IMG/VR virus record: IMGVR_UViG_3300010413_000190
Span: 1 to 45,865 of that record
Length of the DNA: 45,865 nucleotides
Strand: one strand, 5' to 3'
From: a virus
A model generated the notes under the pieces. The model worked only from the letters and a program-made list of their open reading frames with translations, had not been told where the DNA came from and did no database searches. Shown piece after piece: positions 30,572 through 40,620 of this stretch. Each line of letters opens with the position of its first letter. Position 1 is the first letter of the stretch. The position numbers and the translations under genes were made by a program.

Positions 30572-31493
30572 ATGACAACCCTTACTACTTCAACACAGAT
30601 AGCCAATCTTGTGTTAGGCGCTTGTGGTATTACCAAACAGATATCAACACTAGGATCCGATGGCGGTGCAGTTGACAATCTTTTGAACCTTCTTTATGCG
30701 CCTACCAGGGATGAATTAATTGAACTCAATCCTTGGTCAGAATACGTTGAACATAGACCGCTTGTGTTAACGTCTGGATATTACGAATATAATCAAGAAT
30801 ATACGTATGAACCGATTGACATTACGAACATCACCAAGGCTAATCCGGCTGTTATTACAGCGGCATCCCACGGATATGTAACCGGTGATTACGTAAAGGT
30901 CTATGATGTAATCGGAATGACCGAGGTTAACCGGACAGACCCTTATCATTTTACCAAGTCTGACGCTAATTCAGGAAGTCTGACCGGGATAAATTCAACA
31001 AATTGGTCGGCGTATACTTCAGGCGGTAAAATGGTCAAGCTCGAACCGCTTTCAAAGTATCAGTCAGGGTTTGTGTATGATCTTCCTTCGGATTTTGTTT
31101 ATGCAATCGATCTTGAAGGGATGCAGGATTTTGAATTGAAAGGCATATCAGGTGATGTCAAATTATTGACAATAGCCGAAGATGCTGTGTTGAAGTATGT
31201 AAAGTCTGATATGGACATCGCTTTTTATCAATGCTTTTGTGGCCAGGTTAGCGATAAAGGCTGCACCAGGTCTGATCGGGGTTAAAGAAGCAAGATTTCA
31301 CATTAGAGACATTCTACAACCAATGTACGATCGGGCTTATAACGACGCTGTTTATATGGCTGCTACAAACAAACGACAGACCAGACCAACCAAAGATCCA
31401 TGGATAGTGGCGAGAGGTAGAACTACTGATAATCGTGGCGTATGGATAGATGGGCGATACGTCCATAGGTCTTTAAGTGAAAGAATCGATTAA
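30572..31493 (+). CDS. Tail tubular protein A (gp11-like), frame split at a T run
   Basis: Two overlapping frames together make one gatekeeper protein of about 306 residues. Residues 1-216 (TQIANLVLGACGITKQISTL, DELIELNPWSE) lie in frame 30572-31285; the C-terminal helices (FINAFVARLAIKAAPGLIGV to SERID) continue in the +1 frame to 31493. Both join across TTTTT at 31222-31226. An FCCH-like domain (ITNITKANPAVITAASHGY) is inserted in the middle. One T too many or a +1 shift explains the split. Confidence 0.7.
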
Positions 31494-34202
31494 ATGAAAC
31501 GCTCCCTAATACTATTATTTATATTAACCTTTCTGTTAGGCACAGCAAAAGCCGCGAATGTCATTATAACATCATTCAATTCCGGTGAGCTAAGTCCTCT
31601 TCTTGGGGCAAGAATTGATTTTGACAAATACAATTCAGGGCTTCAAACCGCTTTAAACGCTATTCCCCTACCTCAAGGCGGTATAACTCGAAGGCCAGGA
31701 ACCGAATATTTAGGCGCGACATACGGAAGCAGCAAGGCCCGATTAATACCTTTTATCTTCAGTGAAGATCAAGCCTATATCCTTGAATTTACAGATTCAC
31801 TATTGAGGGTATGGGCTGACGGGGGTTTGGTCCAAACAGTCGATGCAAATACAGAACTGCTTCTTCATTTTGACGATTATGACGGGTCTACCGACTTTAC
31901 AGATTCAGGCACAAACACTCACACAGTTACCGAAAGCGGCGATGCCGCCATGGACACGTCACAAAAGAAATTCGGCCAGGCATCGGGGTATTTTGACGGA
32001 ACCGGTGATTATTTAAGTGTTTCAGACTCAGATGGTGTCAATGATTACTGGAATATAGGGGCCAGTGATTACACCATAGATTTTTGGGTACGGACTACAG
32101 CAACGTCTGGAAGCGAGAGCATATTCGAGCAGTACGATGATGCTGACAATTTTGTTAGACTGTACCTTAACGGCGCTGATGATATCACATTTGAAATAAG
32201 AGACACAGCTTCAACTCTATTTTCGTCAACCACCACCGGAAATTATATAAGCGATAATGCATGGTATCATGTCGCTATCGTAAGAGATGGTGATGATATC
32301 GGTTACGCAGTCAACGGGACGTGGGTTTATAACACGACCGATACCGATATGGATTGGCCTGATCTTGCTGCCGATTTGGTTATAGGCTCCTGTACCGGAC
32401 TGAGCGCATATTCGGGATGGTTGGAAGAATTTAGAGTATCAAAAGCCGCACGATGGACGATAGGTACTGATTTCGATGTCCCTACTTTCCCGTATCCTTC
32501 AGGTGATGGATCAGGCACCACATATACAACTGCAACGTCATATAAAGAAGGCGACCTTGAAGCGCTTAATTACGTTCAATCTGCCGATACTATGTATATC
32601 GTCCATAAGGACCATATACCCCGCAAGCTAACCAGAACAGCACACGATTCATGGGCATTTACTGATTTTGCATGGACGGACGCTACAAGTGCTGTAGCAG
32701 ACAGGTTTCCACCCTTTCAGGACATCAACACAACCGATATAACATTAGACCCTTCAGCGGTCACAGGAGTTGGAATTGATGTAGTTGCTTCTGCGGCGTT
32801 TTTTAGTTCGGGTCATGTCGGAGCTTATTTTAAGCACGACGACGGAATGTATATCATTACCGCCGTGACTGATTCGACTAATGCTGTAGCTACTGTCATT
32901 GATGATTTAACGGGTCATGTTGCGACTGCGGATTGGTATGAAAGCTCGTGGAGTGATTACAGGGGATGGCCGTCTATTGTGGCATTTTTTGAAGAGAGGT
33001 TGGTTTTTGCAAACAATGCAAATCAGCCACAAACATTATGGATGTCAGAAAGCGGAGATTATGAGGATTTTGTTGTAAACTCAACTGTTACAGCTTCTGA
33101 TGGGGTAACGATTACCCTATTGGCAGAAAAAGTAAACGCTATAAAATGGTTGATGTCGGGGCGTCGCCTTTTGGTAGGTACAACAGGCGGTGAGTGGTAT
33201 ATTACAGGTGACAGTGCTGAAAGCGCGATTGATGCCACAGAGTCGCCACTGGTTAGAAAGTCAACCGATTTTGGGAGCGACGGCCAAAGGCCGGTCAAAA
33301 TCGGTGGAGATACGATATTTGTCCAAAGGCCGGGGAAAAAACTCAGAAGGTTTCAATATTCTTTTGATACCGATTCATATCAATCAACCAATCTCAGTGT
33401 TTTAGCGGAGCATATCACTGATTCTGTCACGATAGAAGAGATAGTATTCCAGCAACAGCCCAATCAATTAATATGGTGTCGTTTATCCGATGGGACTATG
33501 GCGACACTTTCTTTTATGCCTGAACATGATGTTTATGCATGGGCAACTCATCGGCTTGCGCGGTGGTCTTCAAGTGGGGATATCGCAGACGTTGAATCCA
33601 TGGCTGTTATCCCAGGTACTACCGATGATGAATTATGGTTGACCGTTCAGCGGGTGATTAATTCAGCAAATGTTAGATACGTCGAACGGTTAAAGCCGTT
33701 TTATTTTGCATCAATTAATGATGCTGTCTACTCGGATGCATCAGCCACATATTCAGGCGACGCTGCAACCTCTATAACCGGTCTGAGTCATTTGGAAGGT
33801 GAAGCAGTAGCGGTTTTGGCTGATGGCTTAGTTGTGAACAACAAAACAGTTTCAAGCGGGGCCACAACCCTATCAACAGCAGCGTCAGACGTTCATGTAG
33901 GGCTAACCTATTATACAGACATAAAGACTATGAGACTCTCAGCCTCAAGTCCGTTTTCGACAGTTCACGGCCGCTTGAAGCGTATAAACAAAGTAACTGG
34001 CAGGTTTTACAAGTCACTAAGTTGTAAAGCAGGGCCGGACTCATCGACACTTGATGATGTTTTTACAACATATACCGCCGAAAGTGACCAAGATATTATA
34101 ATCAGCCAGGACAGGGACACGGATGGGGTTATTTTTTTAAGACAGCTTCAGCCAGGGCCGCTAACTGTTTTGGGATTAATTTTAGATGTAGAGGTATATT
34201 AA
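31494..34202 (+). CDS. Tail tubular protein B (gp12-like) with signal peptide and LamG insertion
   Basis: A 902-residue nozzle protein. After a Sec-like signal (MKRSLILLFILTFLLGTAKA), SFNSGELSPLLGARIDFDKY and GGITRRPGTEYL are the family start. Residues about 120-345 are a LamG/jelly-roll insertion (GQASGYFDGTGDYLSV, DFWVRT, NAWYHVAIVRDGD). Then the family resumes (ALNYVQSADTMYIVHKDHIP). An exported signal on a tail tube protein is unexpected. LamG probably binds glycan. Confidence 0.8.
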   Translation: MKRSLILLFILTFLLGTAKAANVIITSFNSGELSPLLGARIDFDKYNSGLQTALNAIPLPQGGITRRPGTEYLGATYGSSKARLIPFIFSEDQAYILEFTDSLLRVWADGGLVQTVDANTELLLHFDDYDGSTDFTDSGTNTHTVTESGDAAMDTSQKKFGQASGYFDGTGDYLSVSDSDGVNDYWNIGASDYTIDFWVRTTATSGSESIFEQYDDADNFVRLYLNGADDITFEIRDTASTLFSSTTTGNYISDNAWYHVAIVRDGDDIGYAVNGTWVYNTTDTDMDWPDLAADLVIGSCTGLSAYSGWLEEFRVSKAARWTIGTDFDVPTFPYPSGDGSGTTYTTATSYKEGDLEALNYVQSADTMYIVHKDHIPRKLTRTAHDSWAFTDFAWTDATSAVADRFPPFQDINTTDITLDPSAVTGVGIDVVASAAFFSSGHVGAYFKHDDGMYIITAVTDSTNAVATVIDDLTGHVATADWYESSWSDYRGWPSIVAFFEERLVFANNANQPQTLWMSESGDYEDFVVNSTVTASDGVTITLLAEKVNAIKWLMSGRRLLVGTTGGEWYITGDSAESAIDATESPLVRKSTDFGSDGQRPVKIGGDTIFVQRPGKKLRRFQYSFDTDSYQSTNLSVLAEHITDSVTIEEIVFQQQPNQLIWCRLSDGTMATLSFMPEHDVYAWATHRLARWSSSGDIADVESMAVIPGTTDDELWLTVQRVINSANVRYVERLKPFYFASINDAVYSDASATYSGDAATSITGLSHLEGEAVAVLADGLVVNNKTVSSGATTLSTAASDVHVGLTYYTDIKTMRLSASSPFSTVHGRLKRINKVTGRFYKSLSCKAGPDSSTLDDVFTTYTAESDQDIIISQDRDTDGVIFLRQLQPGPLTVLGLILDVEVY

Positions 34203-34396
34203 TGTTATGGCAAATGTGTTTGCAATTCAAGGATGGGCACACAGAAATGAGAGTGCAAAAAGATATTAATACAATAGAGGAGATGCATGAATTTGTTGAA
34301 GAAACAAAAGGGCTTTTTCCAGAAGTGCCAGAAAAAGCTACTGGATGGATGTGCTGCAATGAAAATTCAAAGCATTTTGTATGGGCCAAAGCATGA
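34202..34396 (+). CDS. Small hypothetical protein
   Basis: A 64-residue protein, MLWQMCLQFKDGHTEMRVQK to HFVWAKA. TAATG overlap with the previous stop and ATGA overlap with the next gene. Function unknown. Confidence 0.5.
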   Translation: MLWQMCLQFKDGHTEMRVQKDINTIEEMHEFVEETKGLFPEVPEKATGWMCCNENSKHFVWAKA

Positions 34397-34572
34397 AAAT
34401 TAAGATATATTTTTATGACAATGATAGTTGTACTTACGGAGCTAATTCATACAAATTAGCTAAAGCAGTTGCAAGTGAAAAAATTAAAAATGGCGTATGG
34501 ATTTATACAGTAGAATATGAAAAATATTATGCTCCATCAAGCATTAAGAAAGTTGTAATTTCAAGACATTGA
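34393..34572 (+). CDS. Small paralogous protein B
   Basis: A 59-residue protein from ATG 34393 (ATGA overlap). MKIKIYFYDNDSC, then EKIKNGVWIYTVEYEKYYAP and SIKKVVISRH. The end resembles that of the 22564 protein (KNGxW, YY/FYP, SIK). Function unknown. Confidence 0.5.
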   Translation: MKIKIYFYDNDSCTYGANSYKLAKAVASEKIKNGVWIYTVEYEKYYAPSSIKKVVISRH

Positions 34573-34970
34573 TAGAACGATTCAAAATAGACCATCTTCA
34601 CAGAATGGATATAGAAAATGCTCAGATGTATGTCGGGGCATATATTCAATCAACAGGTCCGGCCTTTACGTATATAATGGATAAAAAGGTTATTGGTTGT
34701 GGCGGCATTCATGAAATGTGGAATGGAGTCGGAGAAGCATGGTTGATACTCGGAAAAGACGTTATTGATTATCGAGTTACCACAATGCGGCATATAATGA
34801 GAGAATTTCCTAAAATACTAAACGGATATCACAGAGTTCAAGCCCATGTTTTGCAGGGCTTTGAAAAGGGTATTCAGTTTATCGAGTCTTTAGGATTTGT
34901 GACAGAAGGGAAAGCGTTACAATACGGACCGAACCGTGAAAACTATATTCGTTATTCTATTCTGAGGTAA
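34569..34970 (+). CDS. GNAT-like acetyltransferase of the tail-gene block
   Basis: A 133-residue protein. GEAWLILGKDVIDYRVTTMR and GFEKGIQFIESLGFVTEGKA are typical of the GNAT-like protein found between the tail tube B gene and internal virion proteins in many podoviruses. TTG start overlaps the previous stop; ATG 34605 is an alternative. Substrate unknown. Confidence 0.6.
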   Translation: MIERFKIDHLHRMDIENAQMYVGAYIQSTGPAFTYIMDKKVIGCGGIHEMWNGVGEAWLILGKDVIDYRVTTMRHIMREFPKILNGYHRVQAHVLQGFEKGIQFIESLGFVTEGKALQYGPNRENYIRYSILR

Positions 34971-34973
34971 CTT

Positions 34974-35414
34974 ATGGCCCAGGCGTTATTGATAGCAGGT
35001 ACAGCGATATCGGCAATATCGTCCTTTCAACAGGGAGCCTATCAGCGGCAGGTTGCAAAATACAATGCAAAGGTATCGGAAAACAGAAAGGTTGCTTTGC
35101 AACAAAAAGCCGACTTAGATGTTGAAGCACACAGGAAAGCAGTCCAACGGTTGAAAGGCAAACAAAGGGTGGCATATTTATCAAGCGGAGTCGATCTTTC
35201 AGGGACCCCTTTAGAAGTTATGTCGGAAACCGAAAGAAACGCTCTGCTTGATGAAAAAATTATCCGTTATAACGCACGTCAGGAGATAGCCGGCACAGAA
35301 TCGGAGATTGCCTTGACATTGGCTGAAGGAGATCAGGCGTTTAAGAGTGGGCTAATTCAATCCGGCACGTCATTATTATCAGGTGCCGGGAAGTTTATAA
35401 AGAAAAAGAAATGA
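34974..35414 (+). CDS. Internal virion protein (gp14-like)
   Basis: A 146-residue protein. AQALLIAGTAISAISSFQQG hydrophobic N-terminus then a long amphipathic coiled coil (AKYNAKVSENRKVALQQKA), with GTPLEVMSETERN. This matches T7 gp14-type ejection proteins that form the outer-membrane channel. ATGA overlap with the next gene. Confidence 0.7.
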   Translation: MAQALLIAGTAISAISSFQQGAYQRQVAKYNAKVSENRKVALQQKADLDVEAHRKAVQRLKGKQRVAYLSSGVDLSGTPLEVMSETERNALLDEKIIRYNARQEIAGTESEIALTLAEGDQAFKSGLIQSGTSLLSGAGKFIKKKK

Positions 35415-37072
35415 GAGTTCCAAAATACGAAAATCAGAAGTCTTTACAAGTCGTTAACCAACCTGTTTCACGTGGAACAAGTCAGTATCCGGCCTTATAC
35501 AGAGCAGGACAGACCATTACGGATATCGGGTCTTTATTAGCCGAAAGAGCAGAAGAACGAAAAAAACAACAGAATATCGCCGATGCTGCAAATGCCTATA
35601 ACGCATACGTTGAACAGGCTATCGAATTAAAAACAGAGATAGAGCAAAGAAGGGGTGCCGATGCCCGCAATTCATCGGTAGAATATAAAGAATGGCATAA
35701 TGAGGCCATGTCTAAAATAGCAGGAGAATTTACCCACAACCCGGACGCTGAACGACTATTCAGGACGAATGCCGGAAAACATTATCTATCTAAAATAGGC
35801 ACCATCGCAAAACACCAGGCCGATCAAGAAAGAGTTTATAACAAATCCGTATTAGCTCGAAACCTTCAGAATCTGGAAGCAGAAATCACGGATGATCCTT
35901 ACGCGACATACGAAACGGAAGAAGGAGAGGTTTCAGCGATCGAGGACAAGATTGATTTTTATCATGCCTTAGCCATCAGTCTTTTAGGGGGAGCCTATAC
36001 AGCAGATCAGGCCGGGAATATCGAGGCTAAAATAAAAGCCGATACCATAACCGCCATGATAGCCAAAGACCCCTCAAAAGTCGAACCATTTCTTTATAGA
36101 TGGAAAACTGACATAGGTTCTAAAGCGTATGCGACATATAAAAAAGCCCTGAAAACAGAGATAGAACAGCAGCAAGTTGATACGGTTTATAACTTAATTC
36201 AAGGGATGGACATTGAAAAGGCGGAAGATTTCATTAATTCATCAGGCTTACATTCAGACAAAAAAAGAACTCTCATAAACAACGTAAGGTCTGATTACGA
36301 CCGAAAACAAAGAGAGATCGAAAAACAGCAAAAAGAGATAGTTGAACAGAACGACCTTGATATAATCGATGCTTATTACAGTAACGCTCCGAATGTTGAA
36401 AGAGATGCCGACACATTAGCTCAAGGACAGCAAATCAGCGAAGGTACATATAAATGGTTAAAGGCTAAAATCAGGACCGATGAAAAAGCCGAAGAAAACA
36501 ACCCTGAAATAGTAGCTGATATTAATGATTTGATAGAATCTAAAAACTTTCAGGCAGCAAGGGAATCTTTATCGATGGCGCTGGAACGCGGTCAGATAAA
36601 AGGTGAGACCTTTATTAGTATGAGGAAAGCCCTTGCTTCTGACAATTACGCATTGGGCTTGGGTGTTCTCAATGCCTATATGAGACCGAAGGAATTTGAA
36701 ACCGATTTCAATTTGAAAACCAAACACGCCCTCGCACTTGAAGACTATGCAAAAAGGGTAGCTTCTGGCGATGATCCACTAAAATCTGTGGCAGACATAC
36801 TCGGAACATATAGGCCGATTAAAGCGTCCGGCCTTCCACGGCCAAGATACATGAAAAACGACGGAGACAAGACAAATCTGATTCATGTTACAGAAGCCAG
36901 ATATGAAACGGTTCAAGCATTTGAAAATGGAGAGATTTCTTTAGACGAATATAACTTTGAAATCAGAAACATTCAAACCCTTGAAAATGCATTACTGGAC
37001 AATCAGAGATACGAACAGACCCAAAAGGATCTTGATAAAACCATAAAGGACTTGAAGATCGGAAAGGATTAA
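35411..37072 (+). CDS. Internal virion protein (gp15-like)
   Basis: A 553-residue mainly helical protein. Starts MRVPKYENQKSLQVVNQPVS and is dominated by coiled coils (EIEQRRGADARN, KTEIEQQQVDTVYNLIQGMD). Position after a gp14-like gene and before a giant protein fits T7 gp15. It is ejected with the DNA to form the periplasmic channel. Confidence 0.65.
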   Translation: MRVPKYENQKSLQVVNQPVSRGTSQYPALYRAGQTITDIGSLLAERAEERKKQQNIADAANAYNAYVEQAIELKTEIEQRRGADARNSSVEYKEWHNEAMSKIAGEFTHNPDAERLFRTNAGKHYLSKIGTIAKHQADQERVYNKSVLARNLQNLEAEITDDPYATYETEEGEVSAIEDKIDFYHALAISLLGGAYTADQAGNIEAKIKADTITAMIAKDPSKVEPFLYRWKTDIGSKAYATYKKALKTEIEQQQVDTVYNLIQGMDIEKAEDFINSSGLHSDKKRTLINNVRSDYDRKQREIEKQQKEIVEQNDLDIIDAYYSNAPNVERDADTLAQGQQISEGTYKWLKAKIRTDEKAEENNPEIVADINDLIESKNFQAARESLSMALERGQIKGETFISMRKALASDNYALGLGVLNAYMRPKEFETDFNLKTKHALALEDYAKRVASGDDPLKSVADILGTYRPIKASGLPRPRYMKNDGDKTNLIHVTEARYETVQAFENGEISLDEYNFEIRNIQTLENALLDNQRYEQTQKDLDKTIKDLKIGKD

Positions 37073-37113
37073 AAGAACGGTTTGAGATGGATACCGAACT
37101 TATTCAGAATTAA

Positions 37114-40100
37114 TTGAATGAAATAACCGGACAAAATAAAAATCAGAAAATGGCAGATATACTTAGAAATAACGAAGACGATGCGGGCAATGATTATTTG
37201 TTGTCGAGACAAGTCGCTCATGAATACCATTCGGCTCCGATGCAGTCTTATATTAACAGTTTTTCGCGTCAGATGCAAGAACCGCCTGCCGGTCAGCTGG
37301 AAAAAACCAAGGCCGAATCAGATTTGAAACGAACCACCGGAAAGACCGTTGAGGAAGTCGAGAAAGGCGGCCTTGAAGAACCTATGCTTGACCCTGTTGG
37401 GTCGGCGTCTGGTGGATTTGCAGGAACAGGTGTTGTCAGTTTAAGACAGGGCATGAAACTAATGCCTGCACTCGGAAGGGCTATTTTGGCTGGTATTGTC
37501 GGCGGTGTGGCTGATTACCCAATCGGAGCAGCAACGGAAGCTATTGAGCCTGAATACCCTGAATTGGCCTTGCCGTTTAATGTTGTTACCGGTCTTATCT
37601 CAGGTGCAACCCTGGAAAACGCCATTGAAACAGGAGTCAGAAAAGGACTTGGCAAAATAGCCAATGAATCACCGGAGCTTGTGAGTCGGTTTGTCAATGA
37701 TATTCGTTTTCGTCTTGCCAGCGAAACCGGATCGATAGGAAGATTTACAAAAGGCGGTAATGAACTCGCCGAAAAATCAGGCGTTAAATATATCGGAGAA
37801 GCGGACGGATTAGAATATTTCAACGTTCAGACTCCGAAGGGTGAAACAACAATAGCAACAAAAGGACTTGATGAAACCGAATTAACTAAGCGGATCGAAG
37901 AAACTAAAAAGCTGTTTGAGGCTAAAGTCACCAAAGGCAAGGATGGTGAATACCTCATAGAAGAAACCGACCTATCGGAAGAACAAAAACAATCAGTTTT
38001 GAAATCAGTTGTTCAAACATTGAACGATACGATTGATAACGAGATCGGAGCGGTTGGGGATATTAAGAATATCCGTAAGCGTCTTGAAGGAGCAACAGAC
38101 GTAAAAGCCGAACTATCTAAAATACAAAAAGAACAAATAAACGTAAAAAAGCATAAGATGCTTGTTGCGGTGGGTGCGCGGAAATCAACCGATGTCAAAT
38201 CAGAACCAACAATATTTACAGAAGGTTTAAGCGATTTAGAACTTAAAGATAAAGCCATAAATATCAATTTCAAAAACGTCGAAACCGAAGACGATATAAA
38301 ACGAATCATGCAGCGGGTAGGGGAAATCTATGAACCTGAAATTCAAGACGCCCGAAGAAATGTTGTAACCAATAAAAATACAAAATTGTTAGCCAATCTT
38401 TTCGGCATGACACCGGAACAACTTTTATTGCGTCGAAAAGGCCAGGCTTTCAACGCGAATGAATCGTTATCGGCAAGAAGGATTTTAGTGTCATCGGCTG
38501 AAAATCTTCATGAATTAGCACAAAAAATAGCCAATACGACTACGGCTACGCAAGAAGATATGTTTGAATTTCGCAAAGCAATGAATCTTCATTATGCGAT
38601 TCAAGCCCAAGTGTCTGGAATGACAGCAGAAGCAGGCAGGGCATTACAAGCCTTTAAGATTTCAGCCGGATCAACTGAGGCCAAAACTCGTCAAATCAAA
38701 GAACTTCTTTCAACCGCTCCTGGTATGTCTATTGAGAAAATGGCTCAACATATAGCTACAATAGATACCGTAGAAGGCTTAACTCAAGCCGTACCAAAAA
38801 TGGTAAGGGCTACAACAAAAGATATGTTCCTTGAAATATGGATAAACGGTCTTTTAAGCGGCCCTCATACCCATATCATAAACTCATTATCAAACTCATT
38901 AAACGCTGTCTGGCAAGTACCTGAGCGATTCTTAGCGGCTATGCTCGGACGGGTGCTGCCAGGTGAGCAAGTCATAAAAGAAACAGAAGCCCTTCAACAG
39001 GCATACGGGCTTGTAGAGGGTTTTAAGGACGGTTTAAAGGCTTTCAGTAAGGTAGCTCGAACCGGTCAAGCCTCTGATGAATTGACTAAGCTGGAAGCGG
39101 CAAGATACCGGGCTATTACCGCTGAAAATGTTCGTCAATTACCGGTTATTAAAAAGATGGCTCCAAACGCTCTGCAAGAGGGTGGAATATCTGCAAGAGC
39201 GGTTGATTTTATGGGTGAAACCGTTCGACTTCCCGGACGCTTTCTGATGGCTGAGGATGAGCTTTTTAAGGCTGTGGGCTACCGTATGGAACTGAGGGCC
39301 CAGGCATTCAGGATGGCATCGGAAGAAGGGTTGATCGGAGAAGCAAGAGCGCGGCGAATGGCCGAGATAATGAGGGACCCGGAAACCTTAGCACCGAATA
39401 TTCACTTAGCGGCTGTTGACGCTTCGAGGTACGCTACTTTTACGAATCCCTTGAAATCAGAAATATTAGTGGCTTTATCTCGGAGCAAGAACCCGGTTGT
39501 TAGGTTAATAGTTCCCTTTGTGAGAACGCCGACAAATATTTTTAAATACGCTTTTGAACGAACTCCGTTTGCTCTGACTTCAAATAAGATCAGGGCTGAT
39601 ATCTTAGCCGGTGGAGCGAGAAGGGATTTAGCATTGGCACGTATTTCAATGGGGTCCGTGCTAATGTCGACCGCTGCGATTATGGCAGCGGAAGGAAAAA
39701 TAACCGGTGGTGGTCCGTCGGATCCGAATTTACGTGCAAATCTTGTTCGTCAGGGATGGAAGCCATATTCTCTGAAGATCGGTAATAAATACGTTCAGTA
39801 CGGACGCTTAGAGCCTTTAGGTATGGTCTTTGGCCTTGCGGCTGATTTCTCAGAGATAACCGGACTTGCCGGGGAAGAATTAGCACCTGAAGTCGATAAT
39901 TTAGCTTCAGCCATTACGATGGCTGTTTCAAAGAACGTGACATCTAAAACGTGGCTCAGGGGCATATCTGAAGCTGTTCAAGCCATGGATGATCAAGATA
40001 GGTACGGCAATCGATATATTCAGAATTACGCTCGGTCGTTGGTTCCTGCCGTTGTAGCTCAAGCAGAAAGAACGATAGATCCAGAAACCGAAGCGGTTTA

Positions 40101-40620
40101 TGGTCTTGTTGATTCTATGAAATCAAGAATACCCGGACTATCTAAAGACCTTCCCCCAAGACGTAACTTGTGGGGTGAACCGATTACCACTCAAATAGGA
40201 TCTGGCGAAAGGTCATGGGCTGAAATAGCCTATTCAGCCATATCTCCTATTTACGTATCAGAAGGGAAAGAAAGCCAGATCGACAAGGAACTAACCAGGT
40301 TGAAACTTGGTGTATCAAAACCTGGAAAGAAACAAGATATTTTAGGTGTGCCGGTTGATCTGACCCCTAAACTATACGATGACTATTTACAATTAATGAA
40401 CGAAGACTTTTACGCCGGGAAAAGCCTGAAACAAACCCTAAACGAAATTGTCAGAAGTCCTGATTATAAGGGATTAACGGACGACCAAAAAAGAGAACAG
40501 ATACGGGATGTTTTTACGAAAGCTAAAAGAAAAGGCAAGGCTAAGTTGATAGAAAAATATCCAGATATATTAAACGCTGTCACAGCATGGAGACAAAGAC
40601 TTTCGGCAGGAGATCAATGA
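37114..40620 (+). CDS. Giant internal virion protein (gp16-like)
   Basis: A 1168-residue protein, the largest gene here, in the place of T7 gp16. Long helical stretches, a hydrophobic stretch (VVSLRQGMKLMPALGRAILA) and repeated charged coils. No transglycosylase signature was recognised. Start uncertain: TTG 37114 or ATG 37150. An ATG at 37087 opens the same frame but a TAA at 37111 stops it after eight residues. C-terminus (KAKLIEKYPDILNAVTAWRQ) is helical. Confidence 0.65.
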   Translation: MNEITGQNKNQKMADILRNNEDDAGNDYLLSRQVAHEYHSAPMQSYINSFSRQMQEPPAGQLEKTKAESDLKRTTGKTVEEVEKGGLEEPMLDPVGSASGGFAGTGVVSLRQGMKLMPALGRAILAGIVGGVADYPIGAATEAIEPEYPELALPFNVVTGLISGATLENAIETGVRKGLGKIANESPELVSRFVNDIRFRLASETGSIGRFTKGGNELAEKSGVKYIGEADGLEYFNVQTPKGETTIATKGLDETELTKRIEETKKLFEAKVTKGKDGEYLIEETDLSEEQKQSVLKSVVQTLNDTIDNEIGAVGDIKNIRKRLEGATDVKAELSKIQKEQINVKKHKMLVAVGARKSTDVKSEPTIFTEGLSDLELKDKAININFKNVETEDDIKRIMQRVGEIYEPEIQDARRNVVTNKNTKLLANLFGMTPEQLLLRRKGQAFNANESLSARRILVSSAENLHELAQKIANTTTATQEDMFEFRKAMNLHYAIQAQVSGMTAEAGRALQAFKISAGSTEAKTRQIKELLSTAPGMSIEKMAQHIATIDTVEGLTQAVPKMVRATTKDMFLEIWINGLLSGPHTHIINSLSNSLNAVWQVPERFLAAMLGRVLPGEQVIKETEALQQAYGLVEGFKDGLKAFSKVARTGQASDELTKLEAARYRAITAENVRQLPVIKKMAPNALQEGGISARAVDFMGETVRLPGRFLMAEDELFKAVGYRMELRAQAFRMASEEGLIGEARARRMAEIMRDPETLAPNIHLAAVDASRYATFTNPLKSEILVALSRSKNPVVRLIVPFVRTPTNIFKYAFERTPFALTSNKIRADILAGGARRDLALARISMGSVLMSTAAIMAAEGKITGGGPSDPNLRANLVRQGWKPYSLKIGNKYVQYGRLEPLGMVFGLAADFSEITGLAGEELAPEVDNLASAITMAVSKNVTSKTWLRGISEAVQAMDDQDRYGNRYIQNYARSLVPAVVAQAERTIDPETEAVYGLVDSMKSRIPGLSKDLPPRRNLWGEPITTQIGSGERSWAEIAYSAISPIYVSEGKESQIDKELTRLKLGVSKPGKKQDILGVPVDLTPKLYDDYLQLMNEDFYAGKSLKQTLNEIVRSPDYKGLTDDQKREQIRDVFTKAKRKGKAKLIEKYPDILNAVTAWRQRLSAGDQ

